In this document: positions 9,575 through 19,878 of the stretch, one piece after another
Position numbering within the stretch: position 1 is the first letter of the stretch
How the letters are laid out: every line of letters begins with the position of its first letter
Source of the DNA: Bradyrhizobium retamae
GTDB lineage: Bacteria; Pseudomonadota; Alphaproteobacteria; Rhizobiales; Xanthobacteraceae
NCBI RefSeq assembly: GCF_001440415.1
Contig: NZ_LLYA01000155.1
Span: 1-64,000, forward strand
DNA: 64,000 nucleotides
Direction: 5' to 3'
Notes under the pieces: generated by a model
The model's input: only the letters and a program-made list of their open reading frames with translations
Databases searched by the model: none
Told to the model about the DNA's origin: nothing
Made by a program: the position numbers and the translations under genes

Positions 9575-9692
9575 GGCGGATATATCAGGCTCGTGGCGGG
9601 TTGCGCGCGGGAAGGGGCGGACTATAAGGGGCGCGCCAGTTCAATCAAGCGCGCCTTCGGGGCGAGCCAGGACGGATTTCAAGACGGGTTTT

Positions 9693-10784
9693 ATGACCGC
9701 CAGTTCCACACAGCAGGCCCCACATGCCGGCGCCGTCCGGTGGTGGCTGATCGTGGTTGCCGCGCTGATTGCGGTCATGGTGCTGGTCGGCGGCGCCACC
9801 CGCCTGACGGAATCCGGATTGTCGATCGTGGAGTGGAAGCCGGTTACCGGCACGCTTCCCCCGCTCAACGAGGCGCAATGGGCGCAGGCGTTCGAGGGCT
9901 ACAAGGCCATCCCGCAATACCGCGAACTCAACGCCGGCATGAGCCTTGCCGAGTTCAAGACCATCTTCTGGTGGGAATGGAGCCATCGCCTGCTCGGGCG
10001 CGTGATTGGCGCGGTCTACCTGCTGCCGTTCCTGTACTTTCTGTGGCGTGGTGCGTTCAGCGCTGAATTGAAAAAGCGGTTGTGGCTGATCTTCGGCCTC
10101 GGTGCGCTGCAGGGGGCGGTCGGCTGGTGGATGGTCGCCTCCGGCCTGTCCCAGCGGACCGAGGTATCTCAATATCGGCTGGCGACGCATCTGGTGCTCG
10201 CTCTGATCATTTTTGCGTCGATCATCTGGACGCTGCGGCGGATGCGTGCGCGTCCGCAACCTGCTGCGGCGCCACGACTGAAGATAACCGCCGTGGCCTT
10301 GCTGGGATTGACCTTCTTACAGCTCTATTTCGGCGCGCTGGTCGCGGGCCTGCGCGCAGGCCGGGTGTACAACACCTGGCCCGAGATCGACGGCGCCTTC
10401 ATTCCATCCGCGGCGCGGCTGTTCTTCGAGGAGCCGTGGTGGCGCAACCTGTTCGACAACACGCTCACCGTGCAGTTCGAGCACCGCATGACCGCCTACG
10501 CGCTGCTGGCGCTGGCGGTCTTTCATGCGGTCGATAGCGTGAGGTCACGGGCCGGTGTTGCCGTGGTCGGCGGCGCCTGGTCTCTGGTGGCGGCGATCGC
10601 GCTGCAGGCCTGGCTCGGCATTCTGACGCTGCTCCAGCAGGTGCCGATCGATCTCGCGCTGGCGCATCAGGCCGTCGCCATCGTGGTCCTGACGCTGGCG
10701 GTTTTGCAGACAGAGCGTCTGGTTGTGCGGCGTACCGAGCGCGACCGGCAGAAGCTGGTGATGCCGGTCGGGCAGCCCGGCTGA
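9693..10784 (+). CDS. ctaA: heme A synthase (COX15/CtaA)
   Basis: 363 residues from the ATG at 9693. Eight membrane segments are visible, with the family signatures [19 protein letters not shown] in the first helix and loop, [11 protein letters not shown] near residue 95, [14 protein letters not shown], and [10 protein letters not shown] in the second half. These carry the conserved heme-ligand histidines. The enzyme oxidises the C8 methyl of heme O to give heme A for aa3-type oxidase. The open frame extends upstream to 9492, but that part overlaps the DUF2842 gene and is not conserved-looking. Confidence 0.93.
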   Translation: MTASSTQQAPHAGAVRWWLIVVAALIAVMVLVGGATRLTESGLSIVEWKPVTGTLPPLNEAQWAQAFEGYKAIPQYRELNAGMSLAEFKTIFWWEWSHRLLGRVIGAVYLLPFLYFLWRGAFSAELKKRLWLIFGLGALQGAVGWWMVASGLSQRTEVSQYRLATHLVLALIIFASIIWTLRRMRARPQPAAAPRLKITAVALLGLTFLQLYFGALVAGLRAGRVYNTWPEIDGAFIPSAARLFFEEPWWRNLFDNTLTVQFEHRMTAYALLALAVFHAVDSVRSRAGVAVVGGAWSLVAAIALQAWLGILTLLQQVPIDLALAHQAVAIVVLTLAVLQTERLVVRRTERDRQKLVMPVGQPG

Positions 10785-10937
10785 AATTGAGCAATTCTAA
10801 TCTGTTGCTATTGCCGGAAGTGCCCGATTTGCAGGGGTTTCTTGCTGCGCAAGGGCCTTGATGCATTTGGGTGGCGTGCGACCGCTTTACTTGAATCGTT
10901 TGGACGATAAAACGAGCCAAAACAAAGGTTCAGATTC

Positions 10938-11750
10938 ATGTCGTCAGCTTTCATCCAGGCCGCAATCATCCTGCTCCGCGAGGGGCTCGAAGCCATGCTG
11001 GTGATCGCGGCACTCGCGGGCTACCTGATCAAGGCCGGTGCCGCCCACCGCATTCGGGCGCTGTACGGCGGCGCGCTCGCCGCGGTCGGCGCCAGCTTCG
11101 TCGCCGCCTGGCTATTTGCGGTGCTGAACTCCGGCGACCACAGCGATATCCTCGAGGGCGTCATCATTCTCGCCGCCGCCGCCCTGATGCTCTATGTCAG
11201 CGGCTGGCTGATGGTGAAGCAGGACCCGCGCGGCTGGCAGGATTATCTCGCGCATAAAGCCGACCGCGCACTGTCGCAGGACACGGTGTGGGCGGTCGGC
11301 GCGCTGGCTTTCCTCGCGGTGTTCCGGGAGGGCGCCGAGACCGTGCTGTTCATTCATGCGCTGGCGAAGACCGAGGGCGGCTGGAGCGCTGGCCTGTTCG
11401 CCGGCCTTGCCGCCGCGGCGGTGGGCCTCGCCGTGCTGTTTTATTTCATCAACCTGATCGCGCGAAAGCTTCCGCTGCGGCCGCTGTTCATCGTCACCTC
11501 GGCGTTCCTGTTTGTGATGGCGATCAAGTTCATCGGTGAGGCGGTGCAGGAGTTCCAGGAACAGGCGATCATCACGGTAACCGAGGTGAAGGGGTCGGCG
11601 TTTCTGACCGCAATCGGCCTGAATCCTTCCATGGAAGCGCTGTCGATCCAGGGCCTGGTGGTCCTGTTTGCGCTGGCGAGCTATTCGGTGGTCCAGCGCA
11701 ACAACCGCCTGATGCGCGAGGACAGGGCCGCTATGCGCGCGGCCGAGTAA
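10938..11750 (+). CDS. FTR1 family high-affinity iron permease
   Basis: 270 residues with seven predicted membrane helices. Both iron-passage motifs of the FTR1/EfeU family are present: REGLE in the first helix (ILLREGLEAMLVI) and REGAE in the fourth (VFREGAETVLF). The usual role is inner-membrane uptake of ferric iron, often with a periplasmic ferroxidase, but no partner gene is adjacent here. The protein ends in a charged tail (RNNRLMREDRAAM). It is convergent with nadC with a gap of one base. I saw no convincing Irr or RirA site in the 153 bp upstream. Confidence 0.88.
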   Translation: MSSAFIQAAIILLREGLEAMLVIAALAGYLIKAGAAHRIRALYGGALAAVGASFVAAWLFAVLNSGDHSDILEGVIILAAAALMLYVSGWLMVKQDPRGWQDYLAHKADRALSQDTVWAVGALAFLAVFREGAETVLFIHALAKTEGGWSAGLFAGLAAAAVGLAVLFYFINLIARKLPLRPLFIVTSAFLFVMAIKFIGEAVQEFQEQAIITVTEVKGSAFLTAIGLNPSMEALSIQGLVVLFALASYSVVQRNNRLMREDRAAMRAAE

Positions 11751-11751
11751 T

Positions 11752-12618
11752 TCATCGCTGCCGATTGAGTCCAAGATAGTCGAGCCCGATATCCAGCGCG
11801 GCCGAGCTGTGGGTCAGCCAGCCGGCGGAAATCAGGTCGACACCGGTCGCGGCGATCGCTTTTGCCGTCTCGGCCGTAATGCGGCCGGAGGCTTCGGTGA
11901 TCGCCCGACCGCCGGTCATCGCCACCGCCTGTCGCAGCTCCTCAACCGTCATGTTGTCGAGCAGGACGGCGTCCACGCCGATCGCAAGGGCCTGTTCGAG
12001 TTGCGCCAGGGTATCGACCTCGACCTCGATCTTGACGAGGTGGCCGGCATGCGCCTTTGCGCGTTCGATCGCGGTCCTGATATCGCCAGCCAGTGCGATA
12101 TGGTTGTCCTTGATCAGAATGGCGTCGTCGAGGCCAAAACGGTGATTGCTGCCACCGCCGGCGCGGACCGCGTATTTTTCCAGCGCGCGCAGCCCGGGCG
12201 TCGTCTTGCGGGTACAGACGATGCGCGCCTTGGTGCCTTGTACGGCCGATACCAGCGAGGCCGTTGCGGTCGCGACGCCGCTGAGGTGGCAGAGAAAATT
12301 CAGCGCCGTCCGTTCGCCGGTCAATAGTCCGCGTGCCGGCCCCTCGATCGCGGCGATCACGTCTCCCGGCGCCACCACGCTGCCGTCAGGGCGCTCCGCT
12401 TCGAGTTGGATGGCAGGATTGACGAACTGAAATGCACAGCGCGCGATGTCGAGCCCGGCCACCACGCCGGGCTGGCGCGCGCGCAGCACCAGCGAGGCGC
12501 GCTTGTCCGCCGGAACGATCGCATCTGCCGTGATGTCGCCGGCGCGGCCTAAGTCTTCGAGCAGGGCGGTCCGAACCAGCGGCTCGTACACGACAGGCAG
12601 AAGCGGGGTTAGTGTCAT
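11752..12618 (-). CDS. nadC: nicotinate-nucleotide diphosphorylase (carboxylating)
   Basis: 288 residues. Joins quinolinate and PRPP to give nicotinate mononucleotide, CO2 and pyrophosphate, the third step of de novo NAD synthesis. Visible signatures are EDLGRAGDITADAIVP at the N-terminus, RTALNFLCHLSGVAT, a CTRKTTPGLRALEKYAV segment, GGGSNHRFGLDDAILIKDNH, and the C-terminal barrel stretch EASGRITAETAKAIAATGVD. Its start overlaps the nadB stop by four bases, indicating translational coupling. Confidence 0.95.
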   Translation of the reverse strand: MTLTPLLPVVYEPLVRTALLEDLGRAGDITADAIVPADKRASLVLRARQPGVVAGLDIARCAFQFVNPAIQLEAERPDGSVVAPGDVIAAIEGPARGLLTGERTALNFLCHLSGVATATASLVSAVQGTKARIVCTRKTTPGLRALEKYAVRAGGGSNHRFGLDDAILIKDNHIALAGDIRTAIERAKAHAGHLVKIEVEVDTLAQLEQALAIGVDAVLLDNMTVEELRQAVAMTGGRAITEASGRITAETAKAIAATGVDLISAGWLTHSSAALDIGLDYLGLNRQR

Positions 12619-14164
12619 GGCTGGGCATTCCCGGCAAACAGAGATCCGGTTTCAGCAATCTCGCGCGCGGCGTCGAGGGCGTCCGCAAGCGAGATGGATG
12701 AGGATACGGCCGAAGGCAGGACATCGGGGAAGTCGGTGCGAAAATGCCCGCCGCGGCTTTCCTCGCGCCGCCAGGCGGCGACCGCGATCATCAATCCCAC
12801 CAGCGCGGGATCGGCTGCCGCACTTCTGCCGTTGGCGAGCGGATGGAGGCTGCGGATCGCGCGCTCTATGCCGTGCCGGTCGCGGAGCACGCCAAGGCCT
12901 TGCGACAGGATCGGCCGTATGGCCGAAGGATCGGACGCGGGCGCAGGTGCGTTGGCCACGCCCACTTTCAGCGGGCCGTGGCTCGCGCCCGAGACGCTCT
13001 CTGCAACCCACTGCGCACAGACGATGGCTTCCATCAGCGAATTGCTGGCGAGCCGGTTGGCGCCATGCAGCCCGGTGCGGCTGACTTCGCCGCAGGCCCA
13101 GAGGCCGTCCACGCTGCTGCGGCCTTCGCTATCAACGGCTATCCCGCCCATGTGGTAGTGCACCGCCGGCCTCACCGGAATCGGATCGGCCGCGGGATCG
13201 ATCCCGGCCATTTTGCAGAAGGCGGAGATGACGGGATAGCGTTCTGCAAATTCCGCTCCCGGATGCTTGCGCGCGTCGACGAAAACACGATGTCCTTCCG
13301 CGCGGCGGTGCCAGACCGCGCGCGCGACAATGTCGCGGGGCGCGAGCTCGGCACCGGGCTGGTCCATCATGAAGCGCTGCCCGGAATCGTCGATCAGGAT
13401 GGCGCCGTCCCCGCGCACGGCCTCGGTCACGAGCGGCATCGGGCGCGACGGCCCGTCGAAGGCGGTCGGGTGAAACTGGATGAATTCGAGATCGGCGAGC
13501 AGCGCGCCGGCGCGCGCCGCCAGCGTCAGCCCCTGGCCGTAGCAGCCGGCAGGATTAGTGCTGTCAAGGAACAGTCCGCCGATGCCGCCCGTCGCGATCA
13601 CGACGCGACCGGTATCGATCACCAGCGATCCCTGCGCGTTCACCGCGAGCACGCCCCTGATGGCGTTATCCTCGACGATCAGGCTGCGCGCCTCGACGCC
13701 CTCCAGCAGCGCGACCGACGGACAGCGGCGTACTGCTGCAATCAGCGCGCGCATGATCTCGCGGCCCGTGCCGTCGCCGGTGGCGTGCACGATCCGGTTG
13801 CGGCCGTGGGCGGCTTCGAGGCCAAGCCGCCACCCACCGTCAGGCCACCGGTCGAAGGCAACCCCAAGCCTGGCGAGATGCTCGACGGCGGCAGGCGCGG
13901 CCTGAACGAGCCGGCTCGCAATGGCCTCGTCGCACAGGCCCGCGCCAGCGGCCAGCGTATCGGCCAGGTGCAGGGCAGGGTCGTCATCGTCGCCCATCGC
14001 TGCGGCCAATCCGCCTTGCGCCCACAGGCTCGAGGCTTCCGCGCCGAGCGGTGCCTTCGACAGCAACACGACCGGCTCGGGCGCCAATTGAAGCGCCGTC
14101 ATCAGTCCGGCGGCGCCGCCGCCGATGATGACGGGACGGTGGTTAAGCGCTGAAATCTCCGTGC

Positions 14165-14168
<4 letters not shown>
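12615..14168 (-). CDS. nadB: L-aspartate oxidase
   Basis: 517 residues. FAD enzyme oxidising L-aspartate to iminoaspartate, the substrate of NadA. It has the [15 protein letters not shown] dinucleotide-binding motif near the N-terminus, [37 protein letters not shown], and the [15 protein letters not shown] and [16 protein letters not shown] segments of the fumarate-reductase-type flavoprotein family. Four-base overlaps with nadA upstream and nadC downstream show one operon. Confidence 0.95.
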
Positions 14169-15151
<983 letters not shown>

Positions 15152-15199
15152 TTATACTCTCCGTGAGTATATCGTGGCTTATACTTATCCTGAGCATAA
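15152..15199 (-). promoter_or_regulatory. two tandem palindromic operators before nadA (probable NadQ sites)
   Basis: Site 1 (15153-15171) is a perfect inverted repeat TATACTC-N5-GAGTATA. Site 2 (15179-15199) has arms TTATACT and GAGCATAA with one mismatch. Both share the form TTATACT-N5/6-GAGyATA, with centres about 27 bp apart, nearly three helical turns. They lie between the nadQ stop and the nadA start. Comparative work on Rhizobiales describes NadQ as repressor of nadABC; binding here is inferred from position and symmetry. Confidence 0.75.
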
Positions 15200-15205
15200 T
15201 CGAAG

Positions 15206-16162
15206 TCAAGTGCGCGATAAGGGAAGTTTGGTTCCGGCGATTGCCCGCTCCGCCAGCACGCCGTGGCGGAACCTGAACAATTTGGCGGGGCGGCCGACGG
15301 TGTCGGCGGCGATTGCGCCAGTTTCCTCAACGAGTTGCTGCTGCTCGATCAGGCGACGAAAATTCTGCTTGTGCACCAGCCGACCTGCAAGTGCCTCAAC
15401 GCTGCGTTGCAGTTGCAGCAGGGTGAATTCCGCCGGCATCAGTTCGAACACCACGGGGCGGTATTTGATCTTGGCGCGCAGGCGCGCGATGCCGGTGGCA
15501 AGAATGCGGCGATGATCTCCGGTCATCGGCCGACCAGGGATGACGGTCGTGGCGGCAGCGCCGTCACGCACGGCTTCCGGGATCAAGCCGGCTTCATAGA
15601 GCAGTTCGTAGCGCTGCAGCACCAGCTCCTCGTTCCATTCGCGATCGTCGAGGCCAAACGTGATGGCGGCGCGCTGCCAGCGTTGGCGCTGCAGGCCGGT
15701 GGTCTCAGCGGATTTCGCCCACGCCCGCAGCCGCGACGCCAATGTCTTGGCCAGCGAAGCGGGGAGACCGGCCCGGCGATCCTCCCATGGAAAATACTCG
15801 TACCAGCCGGACCAGTGCGCCTCAAAACCCTGGCCGACCTTGTCTTCGCGAGTCAGGCCCAGATAGCTGATCGAGATCGAATGTGGTGACTTGGCATCTC
15901 CGGCGCGCCCACGATCGGCAAACGTGTAGAGCTGCTCGACATAGCCGAGGGGATGGCCGGTCTGTGCCTCGACCCAAGCCCGCAATCCCGTCTGCAGCGA
16001 ACGGTGCGCGAATTCGAATGGGCCGCTCGGCAACGCGCCATCGTTTGCGATGGTCATGATTTTGGGCTCGCCCTCGGTGACGGCGACGAGGACGGCGACC
16101 AGATCCGCCGTGACCGCGTTGGCAGAACCGGCTGCCCTGCTTTTTGTCGATGCCCCTGCCAC
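15206..16162 (-). CDS. nadQ: NadQ-type transcriptional regulator of NAD synthesis (NUDIX-derived)
   Basis: 318 residues from the GTG at 16162; a TTG at 16201 gives a longer form that overlaps the upstream gene. The N-terminal half resembles a NUDIX fold without a catalytic Nudix box (VAVLVAVTEGEPKIMTI, then PFEFAHRSLQTGLRAW and GYVEQLYTFADRGR). The C-terminal part (TLLQLQRSVEALAGRLVHKQNFRR through GRPAKLFRFR) looks like the winged helix of COG4111/NadQ, which is related to NrtR. It lies immediately upstream of nadABC on the same strand. It should sense NAD status and repress from the tandem sites before nadA. Confidence 0.85.
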   Translation of the reverse strand: MAGASTKSRAAGSANAVTADLVAVLVAVTEGEPKIMTIANDGALPSGPFEFAHRSLQTGLRAWVEAQTGHPLGYVEQLYTFADRGRAGDAKSPHSISISYLGLTREDKVGQGFEAHWSGWYEYFPWEDRRAGLPASLAKTLASRLRAWAKSAETTGLQRQRWQRAAITFGLDDREWNEELVLQRYELLYEAGLIPEAVRDGAAATTVIPGRPMTGDHRRILATGIARLRAKIKYRPVVFELMPAEFTLLQLQRSVEALAGRLVHKQNFRRLIEQQQLVEETGAIAADTVGRPAKLFRFRHGVLAERAIAGTKLPLSRT

Positions 16163-16194
16163 CTCTGTTTTCCGTCTCCGTCGCTGATGCGCCG

Positions 16195-16623
16195 TTAGCA
16201 ATATCCGTACACACCGCAGGCATAGGGCAGGCGAGCCCAGTAGGGTGTATAGGAGCCGCCATAATAAGGGCCGTCATAGCTGTAGGAATGGCTGGTTCCG
16301 TAATAGCCTGGCAGCGTCGACGACCCTGGCAGCAATGGCGTGCCCCTGATCAGCGGCACGTAGGGCACCACTCCCACCGGCTTGATCAGCACCTCGGGCT
16401 CGTCTTCCGCGACGACCACCAGTTGGCGGCCGCGCCGCACATAGAGCGGTGCGGAGCCAGGTGCAACGGTGGTTCGGTAATTGTAATGCGCCCGAGGTAG
16501 GCCCGGCGGCAATTTGCTGGCGGCACGAACCGCGGCGCGCTTGGTGGCGGCAGCGGCGTCGGCGGCGACAGCGGTTCCGATCGCGAACGTTGCAATCAGC
16601 AATGACATCGTCCAGCGCAGCAT
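16195..16623 (-). CDS. exported Tyr/Pro/Gly-rich hypothetical protein
   Basis: 142 residues with a clear N-terminal signal peptide (MSLLIATFAIGTAVAADA). The mature part is basic and then rich in Pro, Gly and Tyr, ending in a Tyr/Gly/Ser-rich tail with two Cys (YACGVYGYC). A GGAG ribosome-binding site six bases before the ATG supports this start. No enzyme domain is recognisable. Proteins of this type are common as secreted hypotheticals in Bradyrhizobium. It ends just before nadQ on the same strand. Confidence 0.7.
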   Translation of the reverse strand: MLRWTMSLLIATFAIGTAVAADAAAATKRAAVRAASKLPPGLPRAHYNYRTTVAPGSAPLYVRRGRQLVVVAEDEPEVLIKPVGVVPYVPLIRGTPLLPGSSTLPGYYGTSHSYSYDGPYYGGSYTPYWARLPYACGVYGYC

Positions 16624-16785
16624 GGTTGGCTCCGAATCACTCGGGGGCGGATCACGGTCACTTTATGCCGGAATGACCGTTAATGAGAGGCTTGTGATTG
16701 CAGAGCCTGGAAGGTGGTTGGACCTCACTCGGACGTCATCGCCCGCGCAGTTTTTAGCCCGGACAGAGAGGGCGCGGCGTACTGG

Positions 16786-16806
16786 ATACCCGCTTTTCGC
16801 GGGTAT
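16786..16806. repeat. short perfect hairpin (ATACCCGC/GCGGGTAT)
   Basis: An eight-base stem ATACCCGC and GCGGGTAT with a five-base loop, inside the 223-bp gap downstream of the sulfhydrylase gene. It lacks a following T-run on either strand, so it looks more like a REP-type palindrome than a terminator. Nothing else is recognised in this gap. Confidence 0.5.
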
Positions 16807-16846
16807 GACGATCTGCTGCGGGGCGACCCGACCGTGCCCATTTGCA

Positions 16847-18127
16847 TCACGCGCTCAGCGCCTGCTCCAGATCCGCGATCAGATCCTCCTTGTCCTCGAT
16901 GCCAATCGACAGGCGCACCACATCAGGCCCCGCGCCGCTTCTTACCTTGGCGTCGTCGTCGAGCTGGCTGTGCGTGGTCGAGGCCGGGTGAATCACCAGC
17001 GAGCGGGTGTCGCCGACATTGGCCAGATGCGAGAACAGTTTCAGGTTCGACACCAGGCTGACGCCGGCGTCGTAGCCGCCCCGCAGGCTGAAGGTGAATA
17101 CGGCACCGGCGCCCTTCGGCGCGTATTTGCGCGCGAGCTTGTTGTACCTGTCGCTGGCGAGGCCCGCATAGTTCACCGAGGCCACCGCGGGATGCCCGGC
17201 CAGAAATTCCGCGACCGCCTTGGCGTTCTCGCAATGCTTCTGCATGCGCAGCGGCAGCGTCTCGATGCCGGTCAGGATCATGAAGGCGTTGAACGGCGAC
17301 AGCGCCGGGCCGAGATCGCGCAGGCCCAGCACGCGGCAGGCGATCGCGAAGGCGAAATTGCCAAACGTCTCCTGGATCCTGATGCCGTGATATTCCGGCC
17401 GCGGTTCGTTGAGCATCGGATATTTGTTGTCCTTCGACCAGTCGAAGGTGCCGGCATCGACGATGACGCCGCCGAGCGAATTGCCGTGGCCGCCCAAGAA
17501 TTTCGTCAGCGAGTGCACGACGATGTCGGCGCCGTGATCGATCGGGCGGATCAAATATGGCGTTGCCAGCGTGTTGTCGACGATCAGCGGCACGCCGGCC
17601 TTGCGGGCCACTTCCGCAATCGCTTCGATGTCGGTGATGCTGCCGGCGGGGTTGGCGATCGACTCGATGAAGATCGCCTTGGTGCGCGGCGTCACCGCGC
17701 GCTCGAAACTGCCGATATCGTCGGGGTCGGCCCACGCGACGTTCCAGCCAAAGCTCTTGAACGCATGCGTGAACTGGTTGATCGAGCCGCCATAGAGTTT
17801 TCGCGCGGCGATGAATTCGTCGCCCGGCATCAGCAATTGCTGCAGCACGACGACCTGCGCCGCGTGTCCCGAGGCAACAGCAAGCGCCGCGGTGCCGCCT
17901 TCCAGCGCCGCAATGCGCTCTTCCAGCACGGCGGTCGTGGGATTGCCGATGCGGGTATAGATGTTGCCGAACGCCTGCAGCCCGAACAGCGAGGCGGCAT
18001 GGTCGGCATCATTGAATACGAAGGACGTGGTTTGATAGATCGGCGTCACCCGCGCGCCGGTGGTGGGATCGGGCTGCGCGCCGGCATGCACGGCAAGGGT
18101 CGAAAATCCCGGGAGACGGTCGGTCAT
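16847..18127 (-). CDS. O-acetylhomoserine sulfhydrylase (PLP-dependent)
   Basis: 426 residues from the ATG at 18127; the open frame extends to 18199 but the extra part is not conserved-looking. Cys/Met metabolism PLP family: STLAVHAGAQPDPTTGARV at the N-terminus, PIYQTTSFVF, RIGNPT, and the PLP lysine in HSLTKFLGGHGN (about K209). SMRGGYDAG-type residues and SHPASTTH near the C-terminus are matched by FSLRGGYDAG and IHPASTTHSQL. The expected reaction is O-acetylhomoserine plus sulfide to homocysteine in methionine synthesis. Symbols metY and metZ are both used for close relatives and cannot be separated here. Confidence 0.9.
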   Translation of the reverse strand: MTDRLPGFSTLAVHAGAQPDPTTGARVTPIYQTTSFVFNDADHAASLFGLQAFGNIYTRIGNPTTAVLEERIAALEGGTAALAVASGHAAQVVVLQQLLMPGDEFIAARKLYGGSINQFTHAFKSFGWNVAWADPDDIGSFERAVTPRTKAIFIESIANPAGSITDIEAIAEVARKAGVPLIVDNTLATPYLIRPIDHGADIVVHSLTKFLGGHGNSLGGVIVDAGTFDWSKDNKYPMLNEPRPEYHGIRIQETFGNFAFAIACRVLGLRDLGPALSPFNAFMILTGIETLPLRMQKHCENAKAVAEFLAGHPAVASVNYAGLASDRYNKLARKYAPKGAGAVFTFSLRGGYDAGVSLVSNLKLFSHLANVGDTRSLVIHPASTTHSQLDDDAKVRSGAGPDVVRLSIGIEDKEDLIADLEQALSA

Positions 18128-18280
18128 TCTTCTTCGTCCTGTTCTCTGGCTTGCTTGAAATGCGTGGGTGATGCTGATCGCAGCCGTGTCCGCCGTCAAG
18201 GCGAGGCGTTCACATGTGGCGGATTGGAAACGGGCCGGCTTCGTCAGGCCGCGTCTTCGGAATAATTGTTTCTCATTGCT

Positions 18281-18865
18281 TCACGTCGGCTCGCTTTTGT
18301 TCTTTGCGGCGCGATCCGACGCTGCCGTTGCCCCGCCGCCGACGCTCATCCGGTTCAGCGATAGCCGCATGCCCTGCGTCGGGATCGGCGCGCGCTTGGA
18401 GCTCAGCGTGCGCGAATTGACGCCCATCCATGAAATCTCCGACGACAGCCGACCATACTCGATCTTCGGGCAGCGGTTCATCACCACCTTCATGCCGGCG
18501 GCTTCGGCTTTTGCGGCAGCCGCGTCGTCGCGCGCGCCGAGCTGCATCCAGATCACTTTTGGCAACGGCGACAATGTCAGGGCCTCCTCGACGACAGGCA
18601 TGATGTGGCTGGAGCTGCGGAAGATGTCGATCATGTCGACGGCACGGCCGATATCAGACAGCGAGGCGACAAAAGGCTTGCCGACCAGGTTTTTGCCGAC
18701 ATGACCGGGGTTGACCGGAATCATGTCGTAGCCACGCTGTGCCAGGTATTTGAACGCGAAGTAGCTCGGCCGCACATTGACCGGCGAGGCCCCGACCATC
18801 GCGATCGATTTCACGGAGTTGAGAATGCCGCGGATGTAATTGTCGTCGTAATTGTCGTGGTTCAT
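18281..18865 (-). CDS. CoA-binding (YccU-type) protein
   Basis: 194 residues from the ATG at 18865. It has the CoA_binding_2 Rossmann pattern: SIAMVGASPVNVRPSYFAFKYL, YDMIPVNPGHVGKNLVG, FVASLSDIGRAVDMIDIFRSS, VIWMQLGARDDAAAAKAEAAG and MNRCPKIEYGRL. The function is unknown; relatives resemble the nucleotide-binding domain of succinyl-CoA synthetase. A longer frame to 18907 would take its N-terminus from the adjacent repeat and is rejected. Its tail after residue 145 is less conserved-looking and Ala/Ser/Lys-rich. Confidence 0.85.
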   Translation of the reverse strand: MNHDNYDDNYIRGILNSVKSIAMVGASPVNVRPSYFAFKYLAQRGYDMIPVNPGHVGKNLVGKPFVASLSDIGRAVDMIDIFRSSSHIMPVVEEALTLSPLPKVIWMQLGARDDAAAAKAEAAGMKVVMNRCPKIEYGRLSSEISWMGVNSRTLSSKRAPIPTQGMRLSLNRMSVGGGATAASDRAAKNKSEPT

Positions 18866-18877
18866 TCTATCCTCTTG

Positions 18878-18962
18878 CGTCATTGCGAGCGCAGCGAAGC
18901 AATCCATCTTTCCGTTTTGCCGTGATGTGGATTGCTTTGTCGCTTCGCTCCTCGCAATGACG
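18878..18962. repeat. dispersed palindromic repeat, family B
   Basis: A long imperfect hairpin: CGTCATTGCGAGCGCAGCG followed by AAGCAATCCAT, a short loop, then ATGGATTGCTT-like and CGCTTCGCTCCTCGCAATGACG arms. A full related copy is at 47432-47558 and a half copy at 1421-1461. It fills the gap between two co-directional genes. Confidence 0.85.
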
Positions 18963-18967
18963 AATAA

Positions 18968-19792
18968 TCACTTATCCTGCCACTTTGGCTCACGCTTCTC
19001 GATGAACGCGCCGATGCCTTCCTCGGCATCGCGCGCCATCATGTTCTCGGTCATTACTTCGGCCGTGTAGCGATAGGCCTCGGCGAGGCTCATTTCGGCC
19101 TGGCGATAGAAAGCCTCCTTGCCGAGCTTGACGGTATAGGCGGATTTGAGCGCGACCTTCTGCGCCAGCGCGATCGCCGCATCGCGCTCGGTGCCGGCGG
19201 CAACGACGCGGTTGATAAGGCCGATATTCTTCGCCGTCGTCGCCGAAATCGGCTCACCTGTGAGCAGCATCTCCATCGCCTGCTTGCGCGGGATGTTGCG
19301 CGACAGCGCCACCATGGGGGTCGAGCAGAACAGGCCGATATCGACGCCGGGGGTCGCGAAGCCTGCCGCCTCGGAGGCGACCGCGAGATCGCAGCTCGCC
19401 ACCAATTGGCAGCCAGCGGCGGTCGCGATGCCCTGCACGGCGGCGACGACGGGCTTCGGCAGGTGCACGACAGCCTGCATCATCGCGCTGCAGGCGTTCA
19501 TGATCTGCCCGAAATAGGCGCGCCCGAGATCGGCATCGCTGCGGCGCGCGGTCAATTCCTTCATGTCGTGGCCCGCGGAGAACGCCGGGCCGTTGGCTGC
19601 GATGACGACGGCGCGGACGCTGTTGTCGTCGTGGATTTCCTTCAGCGCGCCGTGCAACTCGGCGATCAGGCCCTCCGACAGGCTGTTGCGCGCCGCCGGC
19701 CGGTTGAGCGTGAGCACGCGGATGCTGCCGACATTTTCCTGCAGCAGGATCGGAGGTTGCGGCGTGGGTGCGCGAGCAGTTTGGGCGGGCAT
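18968..19792 (-). CDS. enoyl-CoA hydratase/isomerase family protein (ECHDC3-like)
   Basis: 274 residues from the ATG at 19792, with GGAAG eight bases upstream; a GTG at 19807 is the alternative. Crotonase fold: LTLNRPAARNSLSEGL, the oxyanion-hole segment GPAFSAGHDMKEL, VVAAVQGIATAAGCQLVASCDLAVAS, and DIGLFCSTPMVALSRNI. The last is characteristic of the ECHDC3 subgroup. In classic hydratases a catalytic Glu sits near this position; here FCSTP replaces it, so the reaction may differ from enoyl-CoA hydration. It shares strand with the CoA-binding gene downstream. Confidence 0.87.
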   Translation of the reverse strand: MPAQTARAPTPQPPILLQENVGSIRVLTLNRPAARNSLSEGLIAELHGALKEIHDDNSVRAVVIAANGPAFSAGHDMKELTARRSDADLGRAYFGQIMNACSAMMQAVVHLPKPVVAAVQGIATAAGCQLVASCDLAVASEAAGFATPGVDIGLFCSTPMVALSRNIPRKQAMEMLLTGEPISATTAKNIGLINRVVAAGTERDAAIALAQKVALKSAYTVKLGKEAFYRQAEMSLAEAYRYTAEVMTENMMARDAEEGIGAFIEKREPKWQDK

Positions 19793-19878
19793 CTCTGAGG
19801 CTTCCACTCCAAGATTTTCATTTTGGCTTTGATGACAACGTAATGTAACAGGCAGTCTTAATCGAGGGGCAGGGTGGC

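Noticed and set aside
10785..10937. Possible Irr/ICE box before the FTR1 iron permease
   Set aside because: Only half-site-like words (AATTCTAAT) are present; no palindrome fits the motif.
18128..18280. Possible SAM-II riboswitch before the O-acetylhomoserine sulfhydrylase gene
   Set aside because: The minus-strand leader lacks the conserved SAM-II core and pseudoknot pairing; only a generic GC-rich leader is seen.
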